64,000 bases of DNA from Exiguobacterium aurantiacum DSM 6208 (GTDB lineage Bacteria; Bacillota; Bacilli; Exiguobacteriales; Exiguobacteriaceae), in contig NZ_JNIQ01000001.1 in the NCBI RefSeq assembly GCF_000702585.1, positions 1,865,001 through 1,929,000 on the forward strand. Reading direction: 5' to 3'. Both the position numbers and the translations under genes were made by a program. Below are positions 16,534 to 23,884 of the stretch, piece by piece. The notes below the pieces were generated by a model. It had not been told where the DNA came from. It saw nothing but the letters and a program-made list of their open reading frames with translations, and searched no databases. The first letter of the stretch is position 1, and each line of letters opens with the position of its first letter.

Positions 16534-17745
16534 ATGGAGACGATCAATTGGAAGAAAAAGATGGAGGAGCAGCTGAGACGGAGCGGCTTCACGCTCCAGG
16601 TCGAAAATATGGCCAATCTCGGACTGACCGAGATCCACGCGTCCTCGTCTCCGCTCATCTTCTATCCGCTCCGGGTCCGGCTTTATGAACGGATGGGCTG
16701 GCTTATGTGCACCGTCGACGCGACGACGGTCGACCGGAGCGAAGAGCATCCCTTGTTCGAGCGCATGGTCGCCGCTGTGTTCGAACGGATCGTCCGCCAT
16801 TTGTACCACGCCTACGATTTCCACTTGTTGACGTATATCGGTAACACCGGCAACTATATCGCCCCGAAAGACTCGGAGACAGGAGAAATCGTCCGTCTGC
16901 TCGCCCAAGTATGGAACGACCGCTCCTATTTGCATCTCGAGACGTACGAGGAGTATCCGGCCTTGTACGTGACGCCGCCATGGGCCCACCAGGCGTACGC
17001 GTTCGAGAGCACGGATGATGAGTGGATCGTCTACGCCGGGCGGAGCGGGCGACCGGCGACGGACTACCGTGCTGACGGGACCGAGCTTCGGCCCCACCGG
17101 CTTAGTGAAGGGGATTTATTCTTCCCGGTCGATCGCATCTCAAAAGAACGAGGGCCGCTCGCACTCGCGGAATGGCTCCGGCTCGAGCGGCGGGAAGTCG
17201 AGGACTTCATGCTCGCCTTCATGCGGACAATCCGGAAATTCGATCCCTCGTTCGGTTTTGCCTGGGGCGGGACGGAGACGTTCTTCCACGGCGTGCCGGT
17301 CGAGCCATATGCCCAAGTGCTTCGGCTCGAGAGTGGCAAGCGCCGTTATCGCGTCATGAACAACTCTGCCAAGCGCTTGTTCGCCGTCGCCGATGACCCG
17401 AATGCTTGCTTGAACGAGGTCGAACAGACGTTACGGACGGTACGGCTGCCAGACCATCGCGTCTCTGCGCTCGGTCAACTCGTCATGGGGATTTGGCAAC
17501 AGTTCGAGTCGGACGAGGCCACGTATATACAGGAAGTGGCGTACCGCGGTATTTCCAAATTTCAAATTGAAGAGAAAATCGGACATGCGCTCGCCAACCA
17601 AAAACGTGTCCGGTGGATCGAGAAGACCGACCCCCATCAGTCGGTCATCGAATACGCGCATTTACGCGTCTCGTTCCCGAAACGGCCGCCTGGACTCGTC
17701 ACTGTCGAGCCGCTCGAGTCTCCTTATGAAAGAGGTGCCTTATGA
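16534..17745 (+). CDS. Conserved-looking protein of unknown function
   Basis: A 403-residue soluble protein, acidic and rich in aromatic residues, without signal peptide or membrane segment. I recognise no domain. Notable stretches are PLIFYPLRVRLYERMGWLMC near residue 40, YDFHLLTYIGNTGNYIAPKD near 90 and AWGGTETFFHGVPVEPYAQV near 235. The start ATG 16534 has AGCAGGTGAGACG upstream. The stop overlaps the next ATG (17742-17745), so the two unknown proteins are translationally coupled and probably act together. Confidence 0.75.
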   Translation: METINWKKKMEEQLRRSGFTLQVENMANLGLTEIHASSSPLIFYPLRVRLYERMGWLMCTVDATTVDRSEEHPLFERMVAAVFERIVRHLYHAYDFHLLTYIGNTGNYIAPKDSETGEIVRLLAQVWNDRSYLHLETYEEYPALYVTPPWAHQAYAFESTDDEWIVYAGRSGRPATDYRADGTELRPHRLSEGDLFFPVDRISKERGPLALAEWLRLERREVEDFMLAFMRTIRKFDPSFGFAWGGTETFFHGVPVEPYAQVLRLESGKRRYRVMNNSAKRLFAVADDPNACLNEVEQTLRTVRLPDHRVSALGQLVMGIWQQFESDEATYIQEVAYRGISKFQIEEKIGHALANQKRVRWIEKTDPHQSVIEYAHLRVSFPKRPPGLVTVEPLESPYERGAL

Positions 17746-18881
17746 GAATTGTCGATGCTAGAGCGATGCCGATCAGCCATGAGGATTTGATCGCCGTCAC
17801 CGACTCATCCGTCTACTATCGCGAAAAGTCAGGAGAGACAGGTTTCTCCATCTATCGTTTCGATGAGGTGGACGGGGCCGTCACCAAGATCAACCGGCGC
17901 CCTTATGAAGACTACGGAATCTCTAAACTGTTCATGAGCAACGGCCGCGTCTACTTTTTGAACGAGACACCGGACCGGTCGGGTGTCGTCCGGACCGAGC
18001 TCGTCGCGCTCGACTATCGTTCCGGCCGTGAAGACGTGCTCGCCACGTTCGAGAAACGTGGCAACAGCACACTCTATTGGGCGCTCGCGGATCGTTACTT
18101 CCTCTTTTTGACGAACTATGAATCGACAGACGAGGCGTGGCTTTTTGACGCCGAGACGGGCCGCCAAGAGCGGATTCGCGATGAGCGGCTCATCGGTCAG
18201 GCCGGACGTTTCCGGGAACTGTATTTGTTCACGACCGAGTTCGAAGGGGTCCCGTATGTCGTCTGCAACGCCCGGCTCGACGAATTCGATTATTATGACG
18301 CGCTAGAATCGGGCCGGGTCTCCCCGGACGACCCGATCGACCATTCGGAGGCGATCCTCGTCTGCTCTCTCGATGAGGCCGTCGAATCGATTTGGGCCAA
18401 GGCGGAAGAAGTTCCATTCGAGGACTTGATTCGGCTACACGGGGAAGGGGACACGGTTCAGTATCTCGGAGAGAAAGATGGGCATCTCCGGTTCGCGGCG
18501 TTCATCGATGAGGCGAACGAAGAGACGATTTACGAACTGACGGCACCTGACGTATTGCGTGAGGTCGGGGTCATCGATTGGGGCGCTTACGAACCGATCG
18601 ACTTCACGTACGATGATGTCGGCTCGACGATCTTCATCAAAGTCGAAGAGTCGGCAGAGCATACGGAGCTCATCGATGCGACGACGGGCGCGCGCTTTTT
18701 GGACACGGCCCCGTTCGAACGCGTGCTCGCCGGGACATACTTCGTCCATGAATCGGCAGAGGGCGAACGCGGGGGCGTCAGCATCTTCCATCTCGAGGCG
18801 AACGAACGTCAGTCGTTCGAGGACGCTTACTATACGGTGCTCGATCACACGATCGTCATCTTGTCGACACGACAATTGTGA
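17742..18881 (+). CDS. Putative beta-propeller-like protein of unknown function
   Basis: A 379-residue, strongly acidic soluble protein. It has repeated short strand patterns such as GRVYFLNETPDRSG, LADRYFLFLTNYESTDEAW and GSTIFIKVEESAEHTELIDA, suggesting a beta-propeller or similar all-beta fold. This is an impression from pattern, not a recognised family. No signal peptide is seen. It overlaps the preceding gene by ATGA and ends at a bidirectional terminator. Confidence 0.7.
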   Translation: MRIVDARAMPISHEDLIAVTDSSVYYREKSGETGFSIYRFDEVDGAVTKINRRPYEDYGISKLFMSNGRVYFLNETPDRSGVVRTELVALDYRSGREDVLATFEKRGNSTLYWALADRYFLFLTNYESTDEAWLFDAETGRQERIRDERLIGQAGRFRELYLFTTEFEGVPYVVCNARLDEFDYYDALESGRVSPDDPIDHSEAILVCSLDEAVESIWAKAEEVPFEDLIRLHGEGDTVQYLGEKDGHLRFAAFIDEANEETIYELTAPDVLREVGVIDWGAYEPIDFTYDDVGSTIFIKVEESAEHTELIDATTGARFLDTAPFERVLAGTYFVHESAEGERGGVSIFHLEANERQSFEDAYYTVLDHTIVILSTRQL

Positions 18882-18920
18882 AAAGACACGGTTCCTTGAA
18901 ACATAGGAATCGTGTCTTTT
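18881..18920. terminator. Bidirectional terminator before the XerS-like gene
   Basis: AAAAGACACG / CGTGTCTTTT arms with inner TTCCT / AGGAA pairing; serves the unknown operon (plus) and probably the recombinase operon (minus). Confidence 0.85.
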
Positions 18921-18925
18921 GAATG

Positions 18926-18954
18926 TGGTTTACATAATAATTTATCGTAAACCT
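18926..18954 (-). other. dif-like recombinase site 1 (overlaps recombinase stop codon)
   Basis: On the minus strand the site ends in TTATGTAAACC, matching the conserved XerD arm of Firmicutes dif. The opposite arm is nearly the same sequence (GGTTTACATAA against GGTTTACGATAA), so the 29-bp site is almost symmetrical. It matches site 2 (21236-21264) in 25 of 29 positions, in direct orientation. Confidence 0.55.
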
Positions 18955-19952
18955 GTTATCGCTTGTTTTTTCTTCTCATCCCCGATATGGGCATACACTT
19001 GTGTCGTCGCGACCGATTCGTGGCCGAGCAGCTGTTGAATCGTCAAAACGTCGATACCGGCCATCGCCAAGCGCGAGGCGAACGTATGGCGAAGTTTGTG
19101 CGGGGTCACTTGTTTATGGACGAGGAAAGGCAAATACGATTTCAACCGATCGATATGGCCCTTCAACATATGCTGCACCGTCCGCACGGCGATTCGTTTC
19201 CCGGATACCGACTGGAGTAACGGTCCGACGCGCGGGCCTGGCGACTGTTCAAGCAGAGCGATCAACGGGGCCGCGAGCGGAAGGAGTCGTTCCTTATCGC
19301 CTTTCCCGATGACACGGATCGTCCCGGTCGTCAGATCGATATCGCTCCAATCGAGACCGGTGAGCTCTGAGACGCGCATCCCGGTGAGTCCGAGCAGTTG
19401 GATGATGAGGAAATCCCGGTCCCGGTTCCGTTCGAACCAAGCCGCCTCACGGTCGGACATGCCGACGTTGCTGCGGACGAGCGTCGAGAAGTCGAGCCAT
19501 TCCTGCTCGGTCAAATAGACCGGGTTGCGCTTGGCACGTTTCGGCCGCTCCACGGCTTGAAACGGGTTCGTCGTCGTGACGCCGCTCTCGATCAAAAAGT
19601 TGAAGAGCGACTGCATCGAGGACAACTTCCGGTTGATCACGCTCGGTGCGTTGTCGAGTTCGAGGGCGAGGTAAGTCGCGTACGCGTCGGCACCGGCGTG
19701 GTCGAACTCGATGAACGACTCGGCCTCGATGGTGGAAGGGTCGACTTCTGCCGCGCTCGCCATCTCGACCCATCGGAAGAAGTCCAAAAAGTCGTATAAA
19801 TAGCGTTGGGCGGTCTGTTGCGAATAGTGCTTGGCCGCCATATGGTTCAAAAATCGTTGGATGAAACCGGGCATCCGCTCGTATCCGTTCAAGTCAAAAC
19901 GGCGTGAAGCGGCTTGTGCCGGCGCTTGGCCGAGTTGACGAAACAAACTCAA
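18942..19952 (-). CDS. XerS-like tyrosine recombinase
   Basis: A 336-residue site-specific recombinase. The N-terminal core-binding (SAM-like) domain includes MPGFIQRFLNHMAAKHYSQQ and FFRWVE. The catalytic domain has Arg in TGMRVSELTGLDW, Lys in VIGKGDKERLLPL, HKLRH, LLGHES and the nucleophile Tyr in VYAHIGDE. Length and the RNRDRDFLIIQLL segment resemble XerS of streptococci more than the 300-residue XerC/XerD. TTG 19952 follows AAGGAGTG at good spacing. It is the second gene of an operon with a diguanylate cyclase, 14 bases apart. A dif-like site overlaps its stop codon. Confidence 0.85.
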   Translation of the reverse strand: MSLFRQLGQAPAQAASRRFDLNGYERMPGFIQRFLNHMAAKHYSQQTAQRYLYDFLDFFRWVEMASAAEVDPSTIEAESFIEFDHAGADAYATYLALELDNAPSVINRKLSSMQSLFNFLIESGVTTTNPFQAVERPKRAKRNPVYLTEQEWLDFSTLVRSNVGMSDREAAWFERNRDRDFLIIQLLGLTGMRVSELTGLDWSDIDLTTGTIRVIGKGDKERLLPLAAPLIALLEQSPGPRVGPLLQSVSGKRIAVRTVQHMLKGHIDRLKSYLPFLVHKQVTPHKLRHTFASRLAMAGIDVLTIQQLLGHESVATTQVYAHIGDEKKKQAITGLR

Positions 19953-19966
19953 TAGAAATCACTCCT

Positions 19967-21028
19967 TCATGAACTAATCGACGTGATGACCCGGTCTTTT
20001 CCGGCCTGTTTCCCAGCCCGGAGCCGGTCATCGGCCTCTTTTACGAGCGTCTCGACGCACTCTTCCGTGGTGCCGTCGCGATAAGAGACGCCGAACGTCA
20101 TCGTCACGTGTAACCGCGACCCTTCAAAGATCGTCTCGTTGGATTTGATACGGGTGCGCAGCTCGTCGAGGGTCTTCGTGACTTTCTCTTCCGATTGGCC
20201 GGCGATGAACAAGAGGAACTCCTCACCGCCCCAACGGACACAGATGGCATCGGTCCACGTCAAGGTGGCGGCGACGTGCTTCAAGACGAGGTCGCCGCAG
20301 TCGTGCCCGTACCGTTCATTGAACGCTTTGAAGTGGTCGATGTCAGCGAGGGCGACGGCGTAAGGCCGACCCGCCGCGACGGACCGCTCGATCGCCGTCT
20401 CGATATGGGCCGATCCGGTCATGCGATTGTAAAGACCGGTGAGACCGTCGCGCGAAGCGAGCGTATGCAGGCGGTCGTTCGTCCGTTCGAGCTCGGACGT
20501 CACCTCGACGACAGACCCTTCGAAGATAAACGAGAGCACCGCGATGAGGCCGATCGTCGACAAGAGGCAAAAGAGGCCGAGTGTTTGCTCGAGCGACGGC
20601 GCGAGCGGTTCGGTCCCGGTCGTCGCATTCACGTACAGGAAACCGTAGATGGCCATGGCGACGCCCGTCGTCGCGATGCGGACGAGTCGACTGACGTTCG
20701 GCATGAAGAACACGCCGTAAGCGGCCATGATGATGAAATAATGCACGTTCGCGTCCCAGCCAAGGACGATCGTCGAGATGACCGCGTTATAGACGACCTC
20801 GACGAATAGGCCGGTGAAGAACATGCGATAGTAGCGCTTATGTACGAAGTAAAAAGAAATCGTGTAGTAGATGACGCTCGCGACGTTCGACCAGGCGAGC
20901 AGGCCAACGTCTAGTCGCCAAAATGTAATCAAGAACACGACGTGAATCAACCATGCGAGCGCGTTCCCGTACAAAGTGATGCGGTAGTTGTATAACGTCC
21001 CGCGACGTTCCTCATAGGCAGTTCCCAC
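19967..21028 (-). CDS. Membrane-bound diguanylate cyclase (GGDEF)
   Basis: A 353-residue protein with about six N-terminal membrane segments (residues 15-185) and a C-terminal GGDEF domain. LASRDGLTGLYNRMTG begins the domain, ALADIDHFKAFNERYGHDCG holds the metal-binding Asp, and RWGGEEFLLF is the active GG(D/E)EF motif. The usual inhibitory RxxD site before it is not preserved (TWTD). It should make cyclic di-GMP in response to a membrane signal. GTG 21028 follows GGAGGTG. It is first in the operon with the XerS-like gene, an unusual pairing. Confidence 0.9.
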   Translation of the reverse strand: MGTAYEERRGTLYNYRITLYGNALAWLIHVVFLITFWRLDVGLLAWSNVASVIYYTISFYFVHKRYYRMFFTGLFVEVVYNAVISTIVLGWDANVHYFIIMAAYGVFFMPNVSRLVRIATTGVAMAIYGFLYVNATTGTEPLAPSLEQTLGLFCLLSTIGLIAVLSFIFEGSVVEVTSELERTNDRLHTLASRDGLTGLYNRMTGSAHIETAIERSVAAGRPYAVALADIDHFKAFNERYGHDCGDLVLKHVAATLTWTDAICVRWGGEEFLLFIAGQSEEKVTKTLDELRTRIKSNETIFEGSRLHVTMTFGVSYRDGTTEECVETLVKEADDRLRAGKQAGKDRVITSISS

Positions 21029-21084
21029 GTGAACACCTCCTTTTACCAGTATACCGAACTCACCTCCGTTTGCCCATGCAAGTT

Positions 21085-21096
21085 CGTGAAATCACG
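21085..21096. repeat. Palindrome CGTGAAATCACG in the cyclase upstream region
   Basis: Five-base arms CGTGA / TCACG around AA. The same half-site recurs in the larger palindrome at 21137-21164, 52 bases away. A possible operator. Confidence 0.4.
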
Positions 21097-21136
21097 TCAA
21101 TCTGTCTGTCGAGAACCGCTAAGAACGGTCCGTATA

Positions 21137-21164
21137 ATTGCGTGAAATAGATATTTCACGCAAT
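21137..21164. repeat. Perfect 12-bp inverted repeat upstream of the cyclase-recombinase operon
   Basis: ATTGCGTGAAAT and its exact complement flank AGAT. No T-run follows, so a protein-binding operator is more likely than a terminator. It lies between the divergent GGDEF and yneT-like genes. Confidence 0.5.
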
Positions 21165-21235
21165 GTTTCTCGGGAGCGTGGTTAATCGCGTAACGACAGT
21201 AGTTATCTGGAAGTGAAATAATAAACCGCTTAACA

Positions 21236-21264
21236 TGGTTTACATAATATTTTATAGTGAACCA
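21236..21264 (-). other. dif-like recombinase site 2
   Basis: Minus-strand right arm TTATGTAAACC as in site 1; 25 of 29 positions are identical and the orientation is the same. It lies upstream of the GGDEF-recombinase operon, so the two sites enclose that operon. Confidence 0.5.
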
Positions 21265-21322
21265 ATTGATTTGTTTTAAAAAAAGGAAAGAGTTACAGTT
21301 GTATGTAAATCGAAAATAAACC

Positions 21323-21351
21323 TTGAACCACGATTGGGGGAACGGTACACT
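21323..21351 (+). promoter_or_regulatory. sigma-A promoter of the CoA-binding protein gene
   Basis: TTGAAC (21323-21328), 17 bases, TACACT (21346-21351), 30 bases before the start codon. Confidence 0.65.
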
Positions 21352-21380
21352 GAGAACGTAAACAAAAGGGGGCTACTGGA

Positions 21381-21785
21381 ATGGACGACAAGCATTTGAA
21401 ACAATTGCTCGAGGAAGCGAAGACGATCGCCGTCGTCGGGATCTCCTCGAATCCGAACAAGACGGCCAACCAGATCGCGGACTATCTGCTGCTACAAGGC
21501 TACACGGTCATCCCGGTCAACCCGTCACTCGAGACGTGGAAAGGCCGCAAGGTATATCCGACCGTCGAGAGCATCCCGGGCCATATCGATATCGTCGACG
21601 TGTTCCGTCGCAGCGAGTATTTGGCCGGGGTCGCAGAGGATGCCGTCCGGCACGGGGATGTCGGTCTCATCTTCAACCAGCTCGGCCTCTCGAGCGCTGA
21701 CGCGGAACGGATCGCCCGCGAAGCCGGGATCGATTACGTCGAGAACCGATGCATCTATGTCGAGCACGCCCGCTTGATCGGTTAA
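21381..21785 (+). CDS. yneT: CoA-binding domain protein (YneT/YccU family)
   Basis: A 134-residue protein consisting of one CoA-binding Rossmann fold: TIAVVGISSNPNKTANQIAD (about residues 14-33), YTVIPVNPSLETWKGRKVYP, IDIVDVFRRSEYL, LIFNQLGLSS and VENRCIYVEH. The last, with its cysteine, is typical of YccU/YneT proteins. The domain binds CoA or a nucleotide; the cellular role is unknown. Its place just upstream of parE-parC is the same as B. subtilis yneT-grlB-grlA. GGGGGCTACTGG precedes the ATG, and a strong terminator follows. Confidence 0.9.
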   Translation: MDDKHLKQLLEEAKTIAVVGISSNPNKTANQIADYLLLQGYTVIPVNPSLETWKGRKVYPTVESIPGHIDIVDVFRRSEYLAGVAEDAVRHGDVGLIFNQLGLSSADAERIAREAGIDYVENRCIYVEHARLIG

Positions 21786-21816
21786 GACCTGCCTCCTTGG
21801 CAGGTCTCCTTTTTTT
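21785..21816 (+). terminator. Terminator of the CoA-binding protein gene
   Basis: AGACCTGCC / GGCAGGTCT stem with a TCCTT loop, then CCTTTTTTT. Confidence 0.9.
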
Positions 21817-21842
21817 CACGTGTCTCGCGCGTGGAGGTAGGC

Positions 21843-21871
21843 TTGCCAGAATCCGAAAACAGCTATACAAT
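21843..21871 (+). promoter_or_regulatory. sigma-A promoter of parEC
   Basis: TTGCCA (21843-21848), 17 bases, TACAAT (21866-21871). Confidence 0.65.
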
Positions 21872-21914
21872 AGGGTAGAAAAACGAACGTGTGTTCGAAA
21901 TTGAGGTGACGAAG

Positions 21915-23882
21915 ATGTCAACAGACTTATTTAATTACAACGAAGACGCCATTCAGGTGCTCGAAGGATTGACCGCTGTCCGAAAACGTCCGGGGATGTA
22001 TATCGGCTCGACCGACCATCGCGGTCTGCACCACCTCGTCTATGAGATCGTCGATAACGCGATCGATGAGGCGCTCGCCGGCTTCGGCGGCCAAATCGAC
22101 GTGACGATCCATCAAGATGACGCCATTACGGTGCGCGACCACGGGCGCGGCATGCCGACGGGGATGCACGCCTCGGGTAAACCGACACCAGAGGTCATCT
22201 TCACCGTCCTCCATGCCGGCGGGAAGTTCGGTCAAGGCGGCTACAAGACGTCAGGTGGACTCCACGGGGTCGGCGCCTCGGTCGTGAACGCACTCTCGAG
22301 CAAGGTGCTCGTCACGATCTATCGTGACGGCAAGGTGTTCGAGCAGACGTTTGCTGACGGTGGGATCCCGCAGACGACGCTCCTCGAGACCGGAAAGACC
22401 CGTCAGACGGGTACGAGCGTCTACTTCAAGCCGGACGCTTCGATTTTCTCGACGACGACATATAATTACGACACGCTCGCTGAACGGCTCCGTGAATCGG
22501 CTTTCCTGTTGAAAGGATTGACGATCACTCTGACGGACGAGCGCTCTGGAAAAGAAGAGACGTTCCATTACGAGGAAGGGATCGCCGAGTTCGTCCAATA
22601 CTTGAACGATGATAAGGCGACGCTTCATCCGATCGTCTACTTCGAAGGTACAGAGAACGACATCGAGCTCGAGCTCGCCTTCCAGTTCACGGACGCCTAT
22701 TCCGAGAACGTCCTCTCGTTCGTCAACAACGTCCGGACGCGGGACGGCGGCACGCACGAAGTCGGCGCCAAGACGGCGATGACCCGGATCGTGAACGAAT
22801 ACGCCCGCAAGAACGGTCTGTTGAAAGAGAAAGACAAGAACCTCGACGGCGGTGACGTCCGTGAAGGCTTGACGCTCATCGTCTCGGTGCGGATTCCGGA
22901 AGAGTTCCTCCAGTTCGAGGGGCAGACGAAGTCGAAACTCGGCTCGCCTGAGGCCCGTACGAGCGCCGATGGTGTCATGGCGAAGCAACTGACGATCTTC
23001 CTCGAGGAGAACCCGCAGATGGCGACGATGCTCATCAAGAAAGCGATCCGTGCCGCCCAGGCCCGCGAAGCCGCTCGCAAAGCGCGGGAAGAGGCGCGTA
23101 ACGGCAAGAAGAAGAAACGTTCGAGCATCTTGAACGGGAAACTGACACCGGCGACGTCGAAGAACGCCGCCAAGAACGAACTGTTCCTCGTCGAGGGTGA
23201 CTCGGCCGGCGGTTCGGCCAAACAGGGCCGTGACCGGACGTTCCAAGCGATCCTGCCGCTGCGCGGGAAAGTCATCAACTCGGAGAAGTCGAAACTCCAG
23301 GACATCATGAAGAACGAGGAGATCAACACGATCATCCACGCGATCGGTGCCGGTGTCGGCCACGACTTCGACCTCGAGGACTGCAACTTCGACAAGATCA
23401 TCATCATGACCGACGCCGATACGGACGGGGCTCATATCCAAGTGCTCCTGTTGACGTTCTTCTTCCGTTATATGCGCCCGCTCGTCGAGGCCGGCAAAGT
23501 GTTCGTCGCCTTGCCGCCGCTCTATCGCATCTCGAAAGGGAAAGGCAAGTCGGAACAGTTCGAGTACGCCTGGGACGAAGAGGCGCTCGAGAAGCTCGTC
23601 AAAGTGTACAAGAAGGGCTATATCCTCCAGCGCTACAAAGGTCTCGGTGAGATGAACGCCGACCAGCTCTGGGAGACGACGATGAACCCGGACACACGGA
23701 CGCTCATCCGTGTCACGGTCGACGACGCCGCCGTCGCCGACAAGCGCGTCTCGGTGCTCATGGGGGACAATGTCGCCCATCGCCGGGAGTGGATCGAGGA
23801 GAACGTCGCCTTCGGCCTCCAGGAAGATGATTCGATCATCGCCAATGAACACGTGACTAAAGCGATTGAGGAAGTGATGTAA
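21915..23882 (+). CDS. parE: ParE, DNA topoisomerase IV subunit B
   Basis: A 655-residue GHKL ATPase subunit of topoisomerase IV, which unlinks replicated chromosomes. ATP-site motifs are EIVDNAIDEALAG (about residues 46-58), RDHGRGMPTG and GLHGVGASVVNALS. The TOPRIM domain has LVEGDSAGGSAKQGRD and MTDADTDGAHI, the Mg2+-binding acidic residues. The linker RKAREEARNGKKKKRSS is normal for ParE. ATG 21915 has GAGGTGAC seven bases upstream; the in-frame ATG-less extension to 21891 is less likely. It is followed after two bases by parC. Confidence 0.97.
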   Translation: MSTDLFNYNEDAIQVLEGLTAVRKRPGMYIGSTDHRGLHHLVYEIVDNAIDEALAGFGGQIDVTIHQDDAITVRDHGRGMPTGMHASGKPTPEVIFTVLHAGGKFGQGGYKTSGGLHGVGASVVNALSSKVLVTIYRDGKVFEQTFADGGIPQTTLLETGKTRQTGTSVYFKPDASIFSTTTYNYDTLAERLRESAFLLKGLTITLTDERSGKEETFHYEEGIAEFVQYLNDDKATLHPIVYFEGTENDIELELAFQFTDAYSENVLSFVNNVRTRDGGTHEVGAKTAMTRIVNEYARKNGLLKEKDKNLDGGDVREGLTLIVSVRIPEEFLQFEGQTKSKLGSPEARTSADGVMAKQLTIFLEENPQMATMLIKKAIRAAQAREAARKAREEARNGKKKKRSSILNGKLTPATSKNAAKNELFLVEGDSAGGSAKQGRDRTFQAILPLRGKVINSEKSKLQDIMKNEEINTIIHAIGAGVGHDFDLEDCNFDKIIIMTDADTDGAHIQVLLLTFFFRYMRPLVEAGKVFVALPPLYRISKGKGKSEQFEYAWDEEALEKLVKVYKKGYILQRYKGLGEMNADQLWETTMNPDTRTLIRVTVDDAAVADKRVSVLMGDNVAHRREWIEENVAFGLQEDDSIIANEHVTKAIEEVM

Positions 23883-23884
23883 CG

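Noticed and set aside
22251-23852. 533-codon open frame opposite parE
   Set aside because: It is a shadow of parE codon bias, with Asp/Arg/Val-rich nonsense sequence and no ribosome binding site.
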